Positions 28,150-36,179 of a DNA stretch of 51,187 nt are shown in pieces. Origin of the DNA: Emergencia sp. (GTDB taxonomy: Bacteria > Bacillota > Clostridia > Peptostreptococcales > Anaerovoracaceae); assembly GCA_022767345.1 (NCBI GenBank), contig JALEOD010000057.1, positions 1 to 51,187 on the forward strand. The letters run 5' to 3'. Each line of letters opens with the position of its first letter. Position 1 is the first letter of the stretch. The position numbers were made by a program, and so were the translations under genes. The notes under the pieces are model-generated. The model was not told the DNA's origin and made no database searches. It was given only the letters and a program-made list of their open reading frames with translations.

Positions 28150-28199
28150 GAGGCTGCCTGCATTAACGGTTATTTCCGTTAATGCGGGCAGCCTCTTTT
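28150..28199 (+). terminator. long terminator hairpin of the second NSS gene
   Basis: Outer arms GAGGCTGCC and GGCAGCCTC followed by TTTTC; the loop is itself a palindrome, ATTAACGG and CCGTTAAT. The inner palindrome is almost identical to one in the 140-bp repeats at the window ends, and the outer stem matches the terminator at 14607. Confidence 0.92.
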
Positions 28200-28218
28200 C
28201 TATGCTTTATCATTAGAC

Positions 28219-28263
28219 AGCAAAAGAGGGCTTCTGCCGTTTCCGGCGTCGCCCTCTTTTGCT
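28219..28263 (-). terminator. terminator of the pyruvate:ferredoxin oxidoreductase gene
   Basis: Arms AGCAAAAGAGGGC and GCCCTCTTTTGCT (13 bp), loop with a second small GC hairpin. It lies about 30 bases after the stop codon. Confidence 0.8.
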
Positions 28264-28291
28264 GTTATAAATTTAAGAATTGAAGTATTGA

Positions 28292-31200
28292 TTACGCTTC
28301 AGACAGTTTTTTATAGTTTTCGTATTTTTCCTTTGCGTCTTCCTCGGTCATCGCAAAGAGTTTATCCGCCTTCTGCGGGAATTCCTTTGCCAGGGAAGCA
28401 TATCTGTTCTGGCCCATGATAAAGTCTTTGAACGGCTTGCTAGGCTCCTTAGAATCCAGAATAAACGGATTTCTGCCCTTCTTCTTCAGATCAGGGTTAT
28501 ATCTGTAAAGGTGCCAGTAACCGGACTCTACAGCGTCCTTGATGTTCTCCTGAGATTTGCCCATGCCTTTCTTGATGCCGTGGTTGATACAAGGCGCATA
28601 AGCGATAATCAGGGAAGGTCCATCGTAGGCTTCCGCTTCTGCAATGGCTTTCATGAACTGTGCTTTATCAGCGCCCATGCCGACCTGTGCTACATATACA
28701 TAACCGTAGGACATCGCCATCATGCCAAGGTCTTTCTTCTTGATTCTCTTACCGGAAGCCGCAAATTTCGCGATAGCTGCCGCAGGGGTTGCCTTGGAAG
28801 CCTGCCCGCCGGTGTTGGAGTAAACTTCGGTGTCGAATACCAGCACGTTGATATTTTCGCCGGAAGCCAGTACGTGGTCCAGACCGCCGTAGCCGATATC
28901 ATATGCCCAGCCGTCTCCGCCGATTGCCCAGATGGATTTCTTTACCAGATAATCCTTGTATCTGAGGATTCTGTCGCAAAGCTGCTTCAGCACTTCGTCA
29001 GTGGTGCTCATGCTGCCTATTGCGTCCAGAACCTTCCTGCTGGCTCCAATGGACTCTTCGCCGTGGTCTTTGTACTCTAACCAGTCTTTGAAAGCGTCTT
29101 TCATCTCGTCGTCGATATCCAGCTCCAGAAGGGCTTTCATGTTGCTTTCAATCTTATCGCGAATCTGCTTGGTTGCCAGAACCATACCGTATCCGAACTC
29201 AGCGTTGTCTTCAAAGAGGGAGTTTGCCCATGCAGGTCCGTGTCCCTTTTCATCTGTGCAGTAAGGCATAGACGGTGCGGAAGCGCCCCAAATGGAGGAA
29301 CAGCCTGTCGCATTGGCAATCATCATTCTGTCGCCAAAGAGCTGGGTGATTACCTTCAGATAAGGTGTCTCGCCGCAGCCTGCGCACGCGCCGGAGAATT
29401 CGAAGTACGGCTGATAGAACTGGCTGCCTTTGACACTCTTCTTGTCTACAGAAAGTTCTTTCTTTGGAATGGTCATGGCATAATCCCAGTTGTCCGCTTC
29501 AGCAACTACATCGGCATAGGCTTCCATCTTCAGTGCCTTTTCCTTAGCAGGACAGATATCTGCGCAGTTTCCGCAGCCCATACAGTCGAGGGCGGAAAGC
29601 TGCATTCTGTAGTGGAGTCCGTCAAGCTGCGCACCCTGCGCCTTGATGGTTTCAAATCCCTTTGGCGCAGCTGCCAGTTCCTCGTCATTCAAAAGTACCG
29701 GTCTGATTGCAGAGTGCGGGCAAACGAAGGAGCACTGATTGCACTGGATACATTTTGTCATATCCCACTTCGGCAGATGTACGGCTACGCCGCGCTTTTC
29801 GTATCTGCTGGTTCCAAGAGGGAAGGATCCGTCCGGATGGTTGATAAAGGTGCTGACCGGAAGATCCTCGCCTTCCTGCTTGTTCATCGGAATCAGCACT
29901 TCCTCTACGAATACCGGCAGATCCAATACTTTTTCCTTCGGATCTTCAGCATCCAGCCAGCTTTCCGGAATCTCCACCTTCTGGATTGCGTTGATACCTT
30001 CGTCAACAGCTTTCCAGTTCATCTCGATGACCTGCTGACCTTTTTTCTTATATGTCTTTTCGATACCTTCTTTCAGGTATTTGATTGCGTCATCTACAGG
30101 AATAACCTCGGTCAGTTTGAAAAAGGCAGCCTGCATAATCATGTTGATTCTGCTGCCAAGACCGATGGCTTCACTGATTTTCCACGCATCGATGGTGTAG
30201 AAGTTGACTTCTTTCTTCGCCAAAGCGCGCTTTACACTTGCAGGCAGATGTTCATCCATCTCTTCCGGCGCCCATAAACTGTTGAGCAGGAAAGTGCCGC
30301 CCTTCTGCAGGTCTTTCAGCATATCGTACTGTCTCAGGTATGCCTGGTTGTGGCAGGCAACGAAGTCGGCTCTGTTAATGCCGTAAGCCGACTTAATCGG
30401 ATTTTTACCAAAGCGCAGGTGGGAAATGGTTACGCCGCCGGACTTCTTGGAGTCGTAGGCAAAGTATCCTTGCGCGTATAAATCAGTCTTATCGCCGATA
30501 ATCTTAATGGCTGTCTTGTTTGCGCCGACTGTACCGTCAGAACCCAGACCCCAGAATTTGCACTTGATGGTGCCTTCCGGTTCTCTGGAAATGCCTACGG
30601 TATATCCGAGGGAATGACCGGTTACATCGTCTTCGATTCCTACAGTAAAGTGATCCTTCGGATGCTTGTGATATAAATTGTCGAAGACCGCACGAATCAT
30701 GCCCGGCGTTACATCCTTAGAGCCCAGACCATATCTGCCACCGTAAACTTCCGGCGCGTACTTTTCGCCATAAAGCATAGTCTTGATATCCTGATATAAA
30801 GGCTCGCCGATGGCACCCGGTTCCTTGGTTCTGTCCAAAACCGCGATTCTCTCAACAGTCTTCGGCAGAACGTCCATGAAATATTTCTTTACAAAAGGAC
30901 GATACAGTCTAACCTTAATCAGACCAACCTTGTGACCGTCTTCCAAAAGTTTTTCCATGGATTCTTCGATGGTTTCACAGACAGAACCCATGGCTACGAT
31001 GACATTTTCAGCGTCAGGCGCACCGACATAGTCAAAAGGTTTGTATTTGCGTCCTGTAATTTCACCAATCTTGTTCATATATTCCACTACGACTTCCGGC
31101 AGTTCATCATAGAACTTATTGGAAGCTTCTCTTGCCTGGAAGAAGATATCCGGATTCTGCGCCGTACCGCGAATTACCGGATGTTCCGGATTAAGTGCTC

Positions 31201-31819
31201 TCTTTCTGAACTTATCCACTGCGTCAAGATCGATGAGTTTTCGCAGTTCATCATATTCGATGGTTTCGATTTTCTGAATCTCATGAGAAGTTCTGAAACC
31301 GTCAAAGAAATGTACGAAAGGCAGGCTGCCCTTGATTGCTGCAAGATGTGCTATAGCGCCTAAATCCATGACTTCCTGCACGGAACTTGATGCCAGCATA
31401 GCGAAGCCTGTCTGTCTTGCCGCCATCACATCGGAGTGATCCCCGAAGATGCAGAGGGCGTGGCTGGAAACGGTTCTCGCTGCTACATGAAATACTGCCG
31501 GCAGCATTTCCCCTGCAATCTTGTACATATTGGGAATCATCAAAAGCAAACCCTGAGACGAAGTATATGTAGTTGTCAAAGCGCCGGAAGATAAGCTGCC
31601 GTGCACTGTACCTGCAGCGCCGGCCTCAGACTGCATCTCCGCAACTCTGACAGTTTGTCCAAAAATATTTTTCTTGCCGTATGCTGCCCATTCATCTACT
31701 ACTTCAGACATCGTGGATGAGGGTGTAATCGGATAAATGGCTGCTACATCGGTAAAAGCGTAGGAAACCTGCGCTGCAGCGGTGTTGCCGTCCATGGTTT
31801 TCATTCTTTTTTTAGTCAT
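28292..31819 (-). CDS. nifJ: pyruvate:ferredoxin (flavodoxin) oxidoreductase, single-chain
   Basis: 1175 residues from ATG 31819 (GGAGG 8 bases upstream; a further in-frame start five codons earlier has none). It oxidises pyruvate and CoA to acetyl-CoA, CO2 and reduced ferredoxin, the central anaerobic step. Domains in order: pyrimidine-binding domain I (PITPSSTMSE near 30), domain II, gamma domain (about 415-625), two-cluster ferredoxin insert (CIQCNQCSFVCP near 690 and CMGCGNCADICP near 745), and TPP domain with CAGCGE near 810 and GGDGWAYDIGYG near 965. All cluster cysteines are present. A single-gene unit with its own promoter, operator-like palindrome and terminator. Confidence 0.98.
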   Translation of the reverse strand: MTKKRMKTMDGNTAAAQVSYAFTDVAAIYPITPSSTMSEVVDEWAAYGKKNIFGQTVRVAEMQSEAGAAGTVHGSLSSGALTTTYTSSQGLLLMIPNMYKIAGEMLPAVFHVAARTVSSHALCIFGDHSDVMAARQTGFAMLASSSVQEVMDLGAIAHLAAIKGSLPFVHFFDGFRTSHEIQKIETIEYDELRKLIDLDAVDKFRKRALNPEHPVIRGTAQNPDIFFQAREASNKFYDELPEVVVEYMNKIGEITGRKYKPFDYVGAPDAENVIVAMGSVCETIEESMEKLLEDGHKVGLIKVRLYRPFVKKYFMDVLPKTVERIAVLDRTKEPGAIGEPLYQDIKTMLYGEKYAPEVYGGRYGLGSKDVTPGMIRAVFDNLYHKHPKDHFTVGIEDDVTGHSLGYTVGISREPEGTIKCKFWGLGSDGTVGANKTAIKIIGDKTDLYAQGYFAYDSKKSGGVTISHLRFGKNPIKSAYGINRADFVACHNQAYLRQYDMLKDLQKGGTFLLNSLWAPEEMDEHLPASVKRALAKKEVNFYTIDAWKISEAIGLGSRINMIMQAAFFKLTEVIPVDDAIKYLKEGIEKTYKKKGQQVIEMNWKAVDEGINAIQKVEIPESWLDAEDPKEKVLDLPVFVEEVLIPMNKQEGEDLPVSTFINHPDGSFPLGTSRYEKRGVAVHLPKWDMTKCIQCNQCSFVCPHSAIRPVLLNDEELAAAPKGFETIKAQGAQLDGLHYRMQLSALDCMGCGNCADICPAKEKALKMEAYADVVAEADNWDYAMTIPKKELSVDKKSVKGSQFYQPYFEFSGACAGCGETPYLKVITQLFGDRMMIANATGCSSIWGASAPSMPYCTDEKGHGPAWANSLFEDNAEFGYGMVLATKQIRDKIESNMKALLELDIDDEMKDAFKDWLEYKDHGEESIGASRKVLDAIGSMSTTDEVLKQLCDRILRYKDYLVKKSIWAIGGDGWAYDIGYGGLDHVLASGENINVLVFDTEVYSNTGGQASKATPAAAIAKFAASGKRIKKKDLGMMAMSYGYVYVAQVGMGADKAQFMKAIAEAEAYDGPSLIIAYAPCINHGIKKGMGKSQENIKDAVESGYWHLYRYNPDLKKKGRNPFILDSKEPSKPFKDFIMGQNRYASLAKEFPQKADKLFAMTEEDAKEKYENYKKLSEA

Positions 31820-31893
31820 AAGATTTTCCTCCAATTCTCTTTTCTCATTGCTAAAAAATAGTTTTAAACTCTAAATTTTTGTAATAATTTCCG

Positions 31894-31932
31894 TAATGTA
31901 TCTACATTAATACAGAAAAGCGAATTTGTCAA
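31894..31932 (-). promoter_or_regulatory. promoter of nifJ with overlapping operator-like palindrome
   Basis: Minus strand TTGACA (31932-31927), 17-base spacer, TAATGT (31909-31904). The -10 box is one arm of an inverted repeat TAATGTA-N2-TACATTA (31894-31909) covering the -10 and start region, which is where a repressor would act. The regulator is unknown. Confidence 0.7.
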
Positions 31933-31984
31933 TATTGTACGACTAAAAATACAATATACATATATTTATACACCAAATATACAT

Positions 31985-32245
31985 TTAGTTGCATAATAAA
32001 AGCAGCGTAACAACGCCAGGAACCCCTAAAACGCCTACTGTTAAAGAATTGACAACGTTAATCGGAATGAGAATTCCAAAATTCATTCCAATGTAATTTA
32101 TTACAATCATCAAAACAGCGCCGACCAGACTGTTAGCCAGCAGCCGCAAAATCACTTTCACCGGAACAAGCAGTGCTTTTCCCAGCAAAAAAATTAAAAT
32201 CAGCGTGCCGCCAAAAGTCAAAAATACGCTTAATTCTGTGCCCAT
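31985..32245 (-). CDS. bofA: BofA family protein (pro-sigma-K processing inhibitor type)
   Basis: 86 residues, two or three hydrophobic helices with a basic stretch between (GKALLVPVKVILRLLANSLVG) and a Gly/Val-rich end (VGVLGVPGVVTLLLL), the BofA pattern. In Bacillus BofA holds the SpoIVFB protease inactive until the signal from the forespore arrives. Position near recR-ybaB-dnaX agrees with the Bacillus order. Presence suggests a sporulating ancestry, although BofA homologues also occur in non-sporulating Clostridia. AGGAG precedes the ATG. Confidence 0.85.
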   Translation of the reverse strand: MGTELSVFLTFGGTLILIFLLGKALLVPVKVILRLLANSLVGAVLMIVINYIGMNFGILIPINVVNSLTVGVLGVPGVVTLLLLCN

Positions 32246-32339
32246 AATAGCTCCTCCGCCCTAAATAATATGCTTCTTGTATAAAATATGCGCAAGTGGA
32301 ATAAAATAGAATAAAATAACTGTGAAGGATGTGATTCCA

Positions 32340-32537
32340 TTGAAAAACCAAGAGAACCAAATTTTGTCCTGTATCAAAATCGCCCGCTCCGAGATGGAAG
32401 CAGCGACAAACCTTTTCAATGAATTGACCGATACCGCCGCCATCGACTGCGCTGCCTACAGCCTGCTGGCGGCGACTAAGAAATATGACTATTTTATGCA
32501 GATTGCAAAGGATGAAGGACTACGGGTACAAGGATGA
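32340..32537 (+). CDS. DUF2508 (YaaL-like) small protein
   Basis: 66 residues from the TTG at 32340, which has AAGGATG 8 bases upstream; a GTG at 32322 is the alternative start and lacks a good ribosome binding site. The core IARSEMEAATNLFNELTD and AYSLLAATKKYDYFMQIAKD fits the YaaL/DUF2508 family, which sits between recR and bofA in Bacillus. Here it is in the same place but on the opposite strand to both neighbours. Function unknown. Confidence 0.7.
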   Translation: MKNQENQILSCIKIARSEMEAATNLFNELTDTAAIDCAAYSLLAATKKYDYFMQIAKDEGLRVQG

Positions 32538-32628
32538 CAATCGGCTCGGTAATTCTGTGCCGGGCACAGAAGACCAGACGCAGAAGTCTCTGCATGGCGG
32601 CGAGCCGCCCCTTTACCCTCATGATTTC

Positions 32629-32660
32629 AAAAAAAGGGACAGATTCCAAAAATCTGTCCC
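32629..32660 (-). terminator. terminator of the dnaX-ybaB-recR operon
   Basis: Perfect palindrome GGGACAGATT-N5-AATCTGTCCC (32636-32660), followed on the minus strand by T7. It begins 2 bases after the recR stop. The sequence also resembles REP-type palindromes and shares GGGACAG/CTGTCCC with the window-end repeats. Confidence 0.85.
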
Positions 32661-32661
32661 T

Positions 32662-33261
32662 TTATAATGTTCTGCGCCCTTCCATAGCTTTCAAAAGTGT
32701 TACTTCATCGGCATATTCTAAATCGCCGCCTACCGGAATACCGTTGGCGATTCTGCTGACTTTGATTCCCGAAGGTTTAATCAGACGCGCAATATACATA
32801 GCTGTCGCTTCTCCCTCGATATTGGGATTGGTTGCCAAGATTAATTCCTGCACTTCACTATTCTGCAGCCTTACAATCAGCTGCTTCAGGTTGATATCCT
32901 CAGGTCCTATGCCGTCCATGGGAGAAATCGCTCCGTGAAGCACGTGATAAAGTCCGTCAAATTCCTTGATTCGCTCCATCGCCATTACATCTCTCGGGCT
33001 TTCCACTACACAAATCACATCCTGCCTGCGGCTTTGATCGGTACAAATGCTGCACGGATCCTGATCAGTCAAATTCCCACAGACAGAACAGTATTTCATA
33101 GTTTCCTTTGCCTCTAAAACGGCATGGGCCAACCCCTGCGCTTCTCCATCCGATAAAGACAGAATATGAAACGCAAGACGCTGCGCTGTTTTTCCGCCGA
33201 TACCCGGCAGCTTGGACAGCTCATTGATTAATTTTCCCAGCGGCCTTGGATACTGTCTCAT
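32662..33261 (-). CDS. recR: recombination mediator protein RecR
   Basis: 199 residues, exact family length. RecR forms a DNA-clamp ring with RecF/RecO to load RecA at gaps. Helix-hairpin-helix near the N-terminus ([20 protein letters not shown]), four-cysteine zinc finger ([18 protein letters not shown], about 57-74), and Toprim domain ([31 protein letters not shown]) are complete. Its ATG overlaps the ybaB stop (TAATG). Confidence 0.98.
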   Translation of the reverse strand: MRQYPRPLGKLINELSKLPGIGGKTAQRLAFHILSLSDGEAQGLAHAVLEAKETMKYCSVCGNLTDQDPCSICTDQSRRQDVICVVESPRDVMAMERIKEFDGLYHVLHGAISPMDGIGPEDINLKQLIVRLQNSEVQELILATNPNIEGEATAMYIARLIKPSGIKVSRIANGIPVGGDLEYADEVTLLKAMEGRRTL

Positions 33262-33620
33262 TACATCAGTCCCGGAATGTTCAGTCCGCCGGTCAGCTTG
33301 CTCATTTCAGTATTAGAAATCTCATCAATCTGACGCATTGCTTCGTTGACAGCGGCAATCACCAAATCCTGCAGCATTTCCACGTCATCAGGATCCACAA
33401 TATCTTTATCCAGATTCAGCGCGACAATTTCTTTCTTTCCATTTACAGTTACGCTCACTGCACCGCCGCCGGAGGTTGTGGTAATTTCCTTTTCTTCAAG
33501 CTCTGCCTGCATCTGCTCCATCTGACGCTGCATCTGCTGCATCTGTGCAAGCTGTTTCTGCATATTACCTGCGCCTCCGCCGACTTTCGGCTTCTTTCCT
33601 GCTCTCATTCCTTTTCCCAT
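33261..33620 (-). CDS. ybaB: YbaB/EbfC nucleoid-associated protein
   Basis: 119 residues. A Gly/Lys-rich start is followed by a Gln/Met-rich helix ([20 protein letters not shown]) and the YbaB core ([33 protein letters not shown]). Family members are dimeric DNA-binding proteins. Conserved dnaX-ybaB-recR order; 26 bases separate it from dnaX and its stop overlaps the recR start. Confidence 0.96.
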   Translation of the reverse strand: MGKGMRAGKKPKVGGGAGNMQKQLAQMQQMQRQMEQMQAELEEKEITTTSGGGAVSVTVNGKKEIVALNLDKDIVDPDDVEMLQDLVIAAVNEAMRQIDEISNTEMSKLTGGLNIPGLM

Positions 33621-33646
33621 GTCTTTATCCTCCTATGGTTTACTCT

Positions 33647-35290
33647 TTATTTAATTGTGATGTCTACACCCAAATCCAGCTTGCTGCGAACTTCTGATGC
33701 CAACTGTTCGGCTTCCTGTCTGTGCGGCGAGACCTCTTCATCCTGCTCCTCTGTCTTGCAGACCAGCTTTAAGCTCTTCCCTGTAATCTTCTCCATCAGC
33801 TGACAAATATGCTGCTGGTTACTCTCTACATACTGTTTGGTAAAAGCGTTTTGCGCAATTACCTTAAACTGACTGTCATTAATCTCCGCCAGTATGGCAC
33901 CGGTGCGAATCAAATTAAAACTGCCTTTGATATCCTCGCCTTCTTCAAAAATGCGCTCCCAGATTTCATCCAAATCGTAATTCGGCATCTGTACTGACTG
34001 GGACTGCTGCACTACATTGACCGCAGCCTTTTCTGACAAGCCTACCGGCGCTGACTCTATCGCCTTCACCGGCTCAGCCTGAGTCTGCGGCAGCGGTGCT
34101 GTCATACCTGTTCCTGCAGGTGCTGACTGCGCCAACTGCGCCTGCCCTTGCGTCCTTACACTCGCCTGCTGCACCTGACGAACGCTTTTTCCTACAGGCG
34201 CCGCCTCTGTCAGCCCTGACGCAATGGTTACGATAGCCAGCTCCAGCAATATCCTCGGCTGACTGGAATATCTCGCGTCATTGATGGTTCTCGACAAAGT
34301 AACAATGCCGCTGTTAATCTCATCCAGCGAGATCTGACTGCTCTGATCCCGGAGTTTTTCAATATTTTCTGTGGACATGTTCAGCATGTCTTCTGCATTT
34401 TTGATGTATTTTGTAATCAGAAGGCTCCGGTAGTGACTCATCCAGTCTTTCATCAGCTGTTTGACGTCCTTTCCTTCCTGCAGCGCTTCATCTAAAATCA
34501 CCAGCGCACCTGCAACATCGTGAAGGGAAACTTTATCCGTCAGATTGATAAAAAATTCTTCAGAAACTGTACCCAGAAATTCTAAAATAATATCTCTGTC
34601 AAGTTTCTTATCGCCCGCTGACAGGCACTGATCCAAAATACTGAGTCCGTCACGGACAGAACCGTCCGCATTGGCTGCCAGAAGCCGCAGCGCCCGCTCT
34701 GTAATTTCGATGCCCTTTTCCGCACAAATTCTGCCCATATGGTCAATGAGTACTTTTTCCGGCACCCGTTTAAAATCCAGACGCATGCATCTTGACAAAA
34801 TCGTTTGAGGCAGTTTCTGCGGATCAGTCGTTGCCAAAATAAAAATTACATTTTCCGGCGGTTCCTCCAAAGTCTTGAGCAGCGCATTAAATGCGCCTGT
34901 AGACAGCATATGAACCTCGTCTATAATGTAGACTTTCTTCCGACCTACTGCCGGCGGATATTTCACACTTTCTCTGAGTTCTCTGATATTGTCAACACCG
35001 TTATTGGACGCCGCATCGATCTCAATGACATCCATAAAAGTTCCATCTTTGATTGCTATGCAGTTTGCACAGTGTCCACAGGGTTTATCTTCCTCTGTCA
35101 GACAATTGACTGCCTTGGCTAAGATTCGCGCAGTGGTAGTCTTACCTGTACCTCTGGTTCCGCAAAATAGATATGCGTGGCTGACCGTTCCTGTCTGAAT
35201 CTGATGCTTCAGAATTCTGACGATATGGTCCTGACCGATTACCTCGGAAAAGACCTCCGGTCTCTGCGCCCTGTATAAAGCTGTATACAT
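33647..35290 (-). CDS. dnaX: DNA polymerase III subunit gamma/tau
   Basis: 547 residues from ATG 35290 (AGGAGAG about 9 bases upstream). The open frame continues 81 codons further only because the 20-bp repeat array upstream has no stops; the family starts at MYTALYRAQRP. DnaX is the clamp-loader motor of the replisome. Walker A GTRGTGKT (44-51), zinc module with CGHCANC (71-77), Walker B VYIIDEVHML, sensor ILATTDPQKLP, SRC motif, then domain III and a Gln/Ala/Pro-rich linker (about 365-460) with a C-terminal tau domain. No programmed frameshift site was looked for in detail. Confidence 0.97.
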   Translation of the reverse strand: MYTALYRAQRPEVFSEVIGQDHIVRILKHQIQTGTVSHAYLFCGTRGTGKTTTARILAKAVNCLTEEDKPCGHCANCIAIKDGTFMDVIEIDAASNNGVDNIRELRESVKYPPAVGRKKVYIIDEVHMLSTGAFNALLKTLEEPPENVIFILATTDPQKLPQTILSRCMRLDFKRVPEKVLIDHMGRICAEKGIEITERALRLLAANADGSVRDGLSILDQCLSAGDKKLDRDIILEFLGTVSEEFFINLTDKVSLHDVAGALVILDEALQEGKDVKQLMKDWMSHYRSLLITKYIKNAEDMLNMSTENIEKLRDQSSQISLDEINSGIVTLSRTINDARYSSQPRILLELAIVTIASGLTEAAPVGKSVRQVQQASVRTQGQAQLAQSAPAGTGMTAPLPQTQAEPVKAIESAPVGLSEKAAVNVVQQSQSVQMPNYDLDEIWERIFEEGEDIKGSFNLIRTGAILAEINDSQFKVIAQNAFTKQYVESNQQHICQLMEKITGKSLKLVCKTEEQDEEVSPHRQEAEQLASEVRSKLDLGVDITIK

Positions 35291-35393
35291 GAAGTTTCTC
35301 TCCTGTTTCTTAGCTGATTCGTGGTGTTGGTTGTCGTGGTTTAGCTGCGGTGGTTGGCACGAAACGCTGAGTGGCTCCACGGCGGCCGTGCAT

Positions 35394-35573
35394 GGGCTTC
35401 GGCGTTTGTACACGAGCTTCGGCGTTTGTGCACAGGCTTCGGCGTTTGTGCACGGGCTTCGGCGTTTGTGCACGAGCTTCGGCGTTTGTGCACGGGCTTC
35501 GGCGTTTGTGCACGAGCTTCGGCGTTTGTGCATGGGCTTCGGCGTTTGTGCACGGGCTTCGGCGTTTGTGCAT
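35394..35573. repeat. nine tandem copies of a 20-bp repeat upstream of dnaX
   Basis: Unit GGGCTTCGGCGTTTGTGCAC, nine head-to-tail copies with no gaps; variation is limited to the first three bases (GGG/GAG/AGG), one A in copy 1, and the last base (C or T). The unit contains the palindrome GTGCAC. Period 20 is not a multiple of three and the array is free of stops on both strands, which creates several spurious overlapping reading frames and the false N-terminal extension of dnaX. It ends about 100 bases upstream of the dnaX start and lies between dnaX and the SRP RNA gene. Confidence 0.97.
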
Positions 35574-35834
35574 ATTTTTTTAAAAATCGTTCAAAATATG
35601 CACGATTCCCCCTCAACTTCTGCATATTTTCAAAAAAATGTTCTAAAATATGTATTTTTCACTTCAAAAACCGATGAATAATACCGCAACATACCTCTTA
35701 ATTCAGTGATTGGTGCAAGAATTCTGCATAAATTTTGCTATTTTTCCAAATCTATGCACGCCGATGTGCATATTTTCAGCATTTTTCTATCAGATATGCA
35801 CATCCTGCTTTTCCGCCTGTCTTCGAATAGCAAA
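35574..35834. promoter_or_regulatory. AT-rich spacer with recurrent TATGCAC motifs
   Basis: No gene. The heptamer TATGCAC or its complement occurs at 35568-35574, 35597-35603, 35753-35759, 35766-35772 and 35795-35801, with further TGCATA/TGCATAA copies at 35621 and 35725. The copies at 35753 and 35766 make a perfect inverted repeat with a 6-base centre. The GTGCA core is shared with the tandem array next door. A protein-binding region controlling dnaX or the end of the SRP RNA unit is possible; not proven. Confidence 0.5.
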
Positions 35835-35989
35835 ATTGCCCTTTTATAGCTCCGCAGGCGTTGGAGAAGGCTGATCTGCGGCACATAAGAACTTCCGCTT
35901 ATTGCTGCTTCCTTCCGGACCTGACAAGGTTCACGGCATCCCATTGCGCAGGACCCAAACCATACCAGGCGAAGCTATAAAAGGGCAAT
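35835..35989 (-). ncRNA. ffs: signal recognition particle RNA (small bacterial type)
   Basis: The minus strand contains the universally conserved helix 8 core CAGGTCCGGAAGGAAGCAGC with the GGAA tetraloop, which binds Ffh. The ends, ATTGCCCTTTTATAGCT and AGCTATAAAAGGGCAAT, pair over 17 bases, giving about 155 nt; this is shorter than the 260-270 nt Alu-containing form of Bacillus and longer than the E. coli 4.5S RNA. Exact termini are approximate. It lies upstream of dnaX as in Bacillus (scr-dnaX). Confidence 0.93.
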
Positions 35990-36034
35990 CATTCAGTTTT
36001 TTTATCAAATATGCGCAATTGAACCGCACATATT

Positions 36035-36063
36035 ATTATATGGGTTTTGGACGGGATTGTCAA
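36035..36063 (-). promoter_or_regulatory. promoter of the SRP RNA gene
   Basis: Minus strand exact consensus TTGACA (36063-36058), 17-base spacer, TATAAT (36040-36035). Transcription would start near 36028, about 40 bases before the terminal helix of the RNA, so a short 5' leader is probably removed. Confidence 0.85.
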
Positions 36064-36079
36064 ATGGTATTTGAGGAGA

Positions 36080-36141
36080 TTCACAGCAAACACACAAACA
36101 AACAAAAATGCAGGAAGAATAACTAATATGTTTGCTGTGAA
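36080..36141. repeat. 13-bp inverted repeat
   Basis: TTCACAGCAAACA (36080-36092) and TGTTTGCTGTGAA (36129-36141) are perfect complements with 36 bases between them. No T-run follows on either strand, so it is not a standard terminator. It lies between the SRP RNA promoter and the broken regulator gene. Confidence 0.8.
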
Positions 36142-36179
36142 GAAATCAGAGTGAGCTTACTAGCTAAATCCCCTTAAAC

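Noticed and set aside
32526-32640. tRNA-like GC-rich stretch after the YaaL-like gene
   Set aside because: No T arm, anticodon arm or acceptor pairing could be drawn.
35290-35683. Long repetitive reading frames through the 20-bp array (both strands) and an 81-residue N-terminal extension of DnaX
   Set aside because: The array lacks stops in all frames, so the frames are a by-product; DnaX homology and a ribosome binding site start at 35290.
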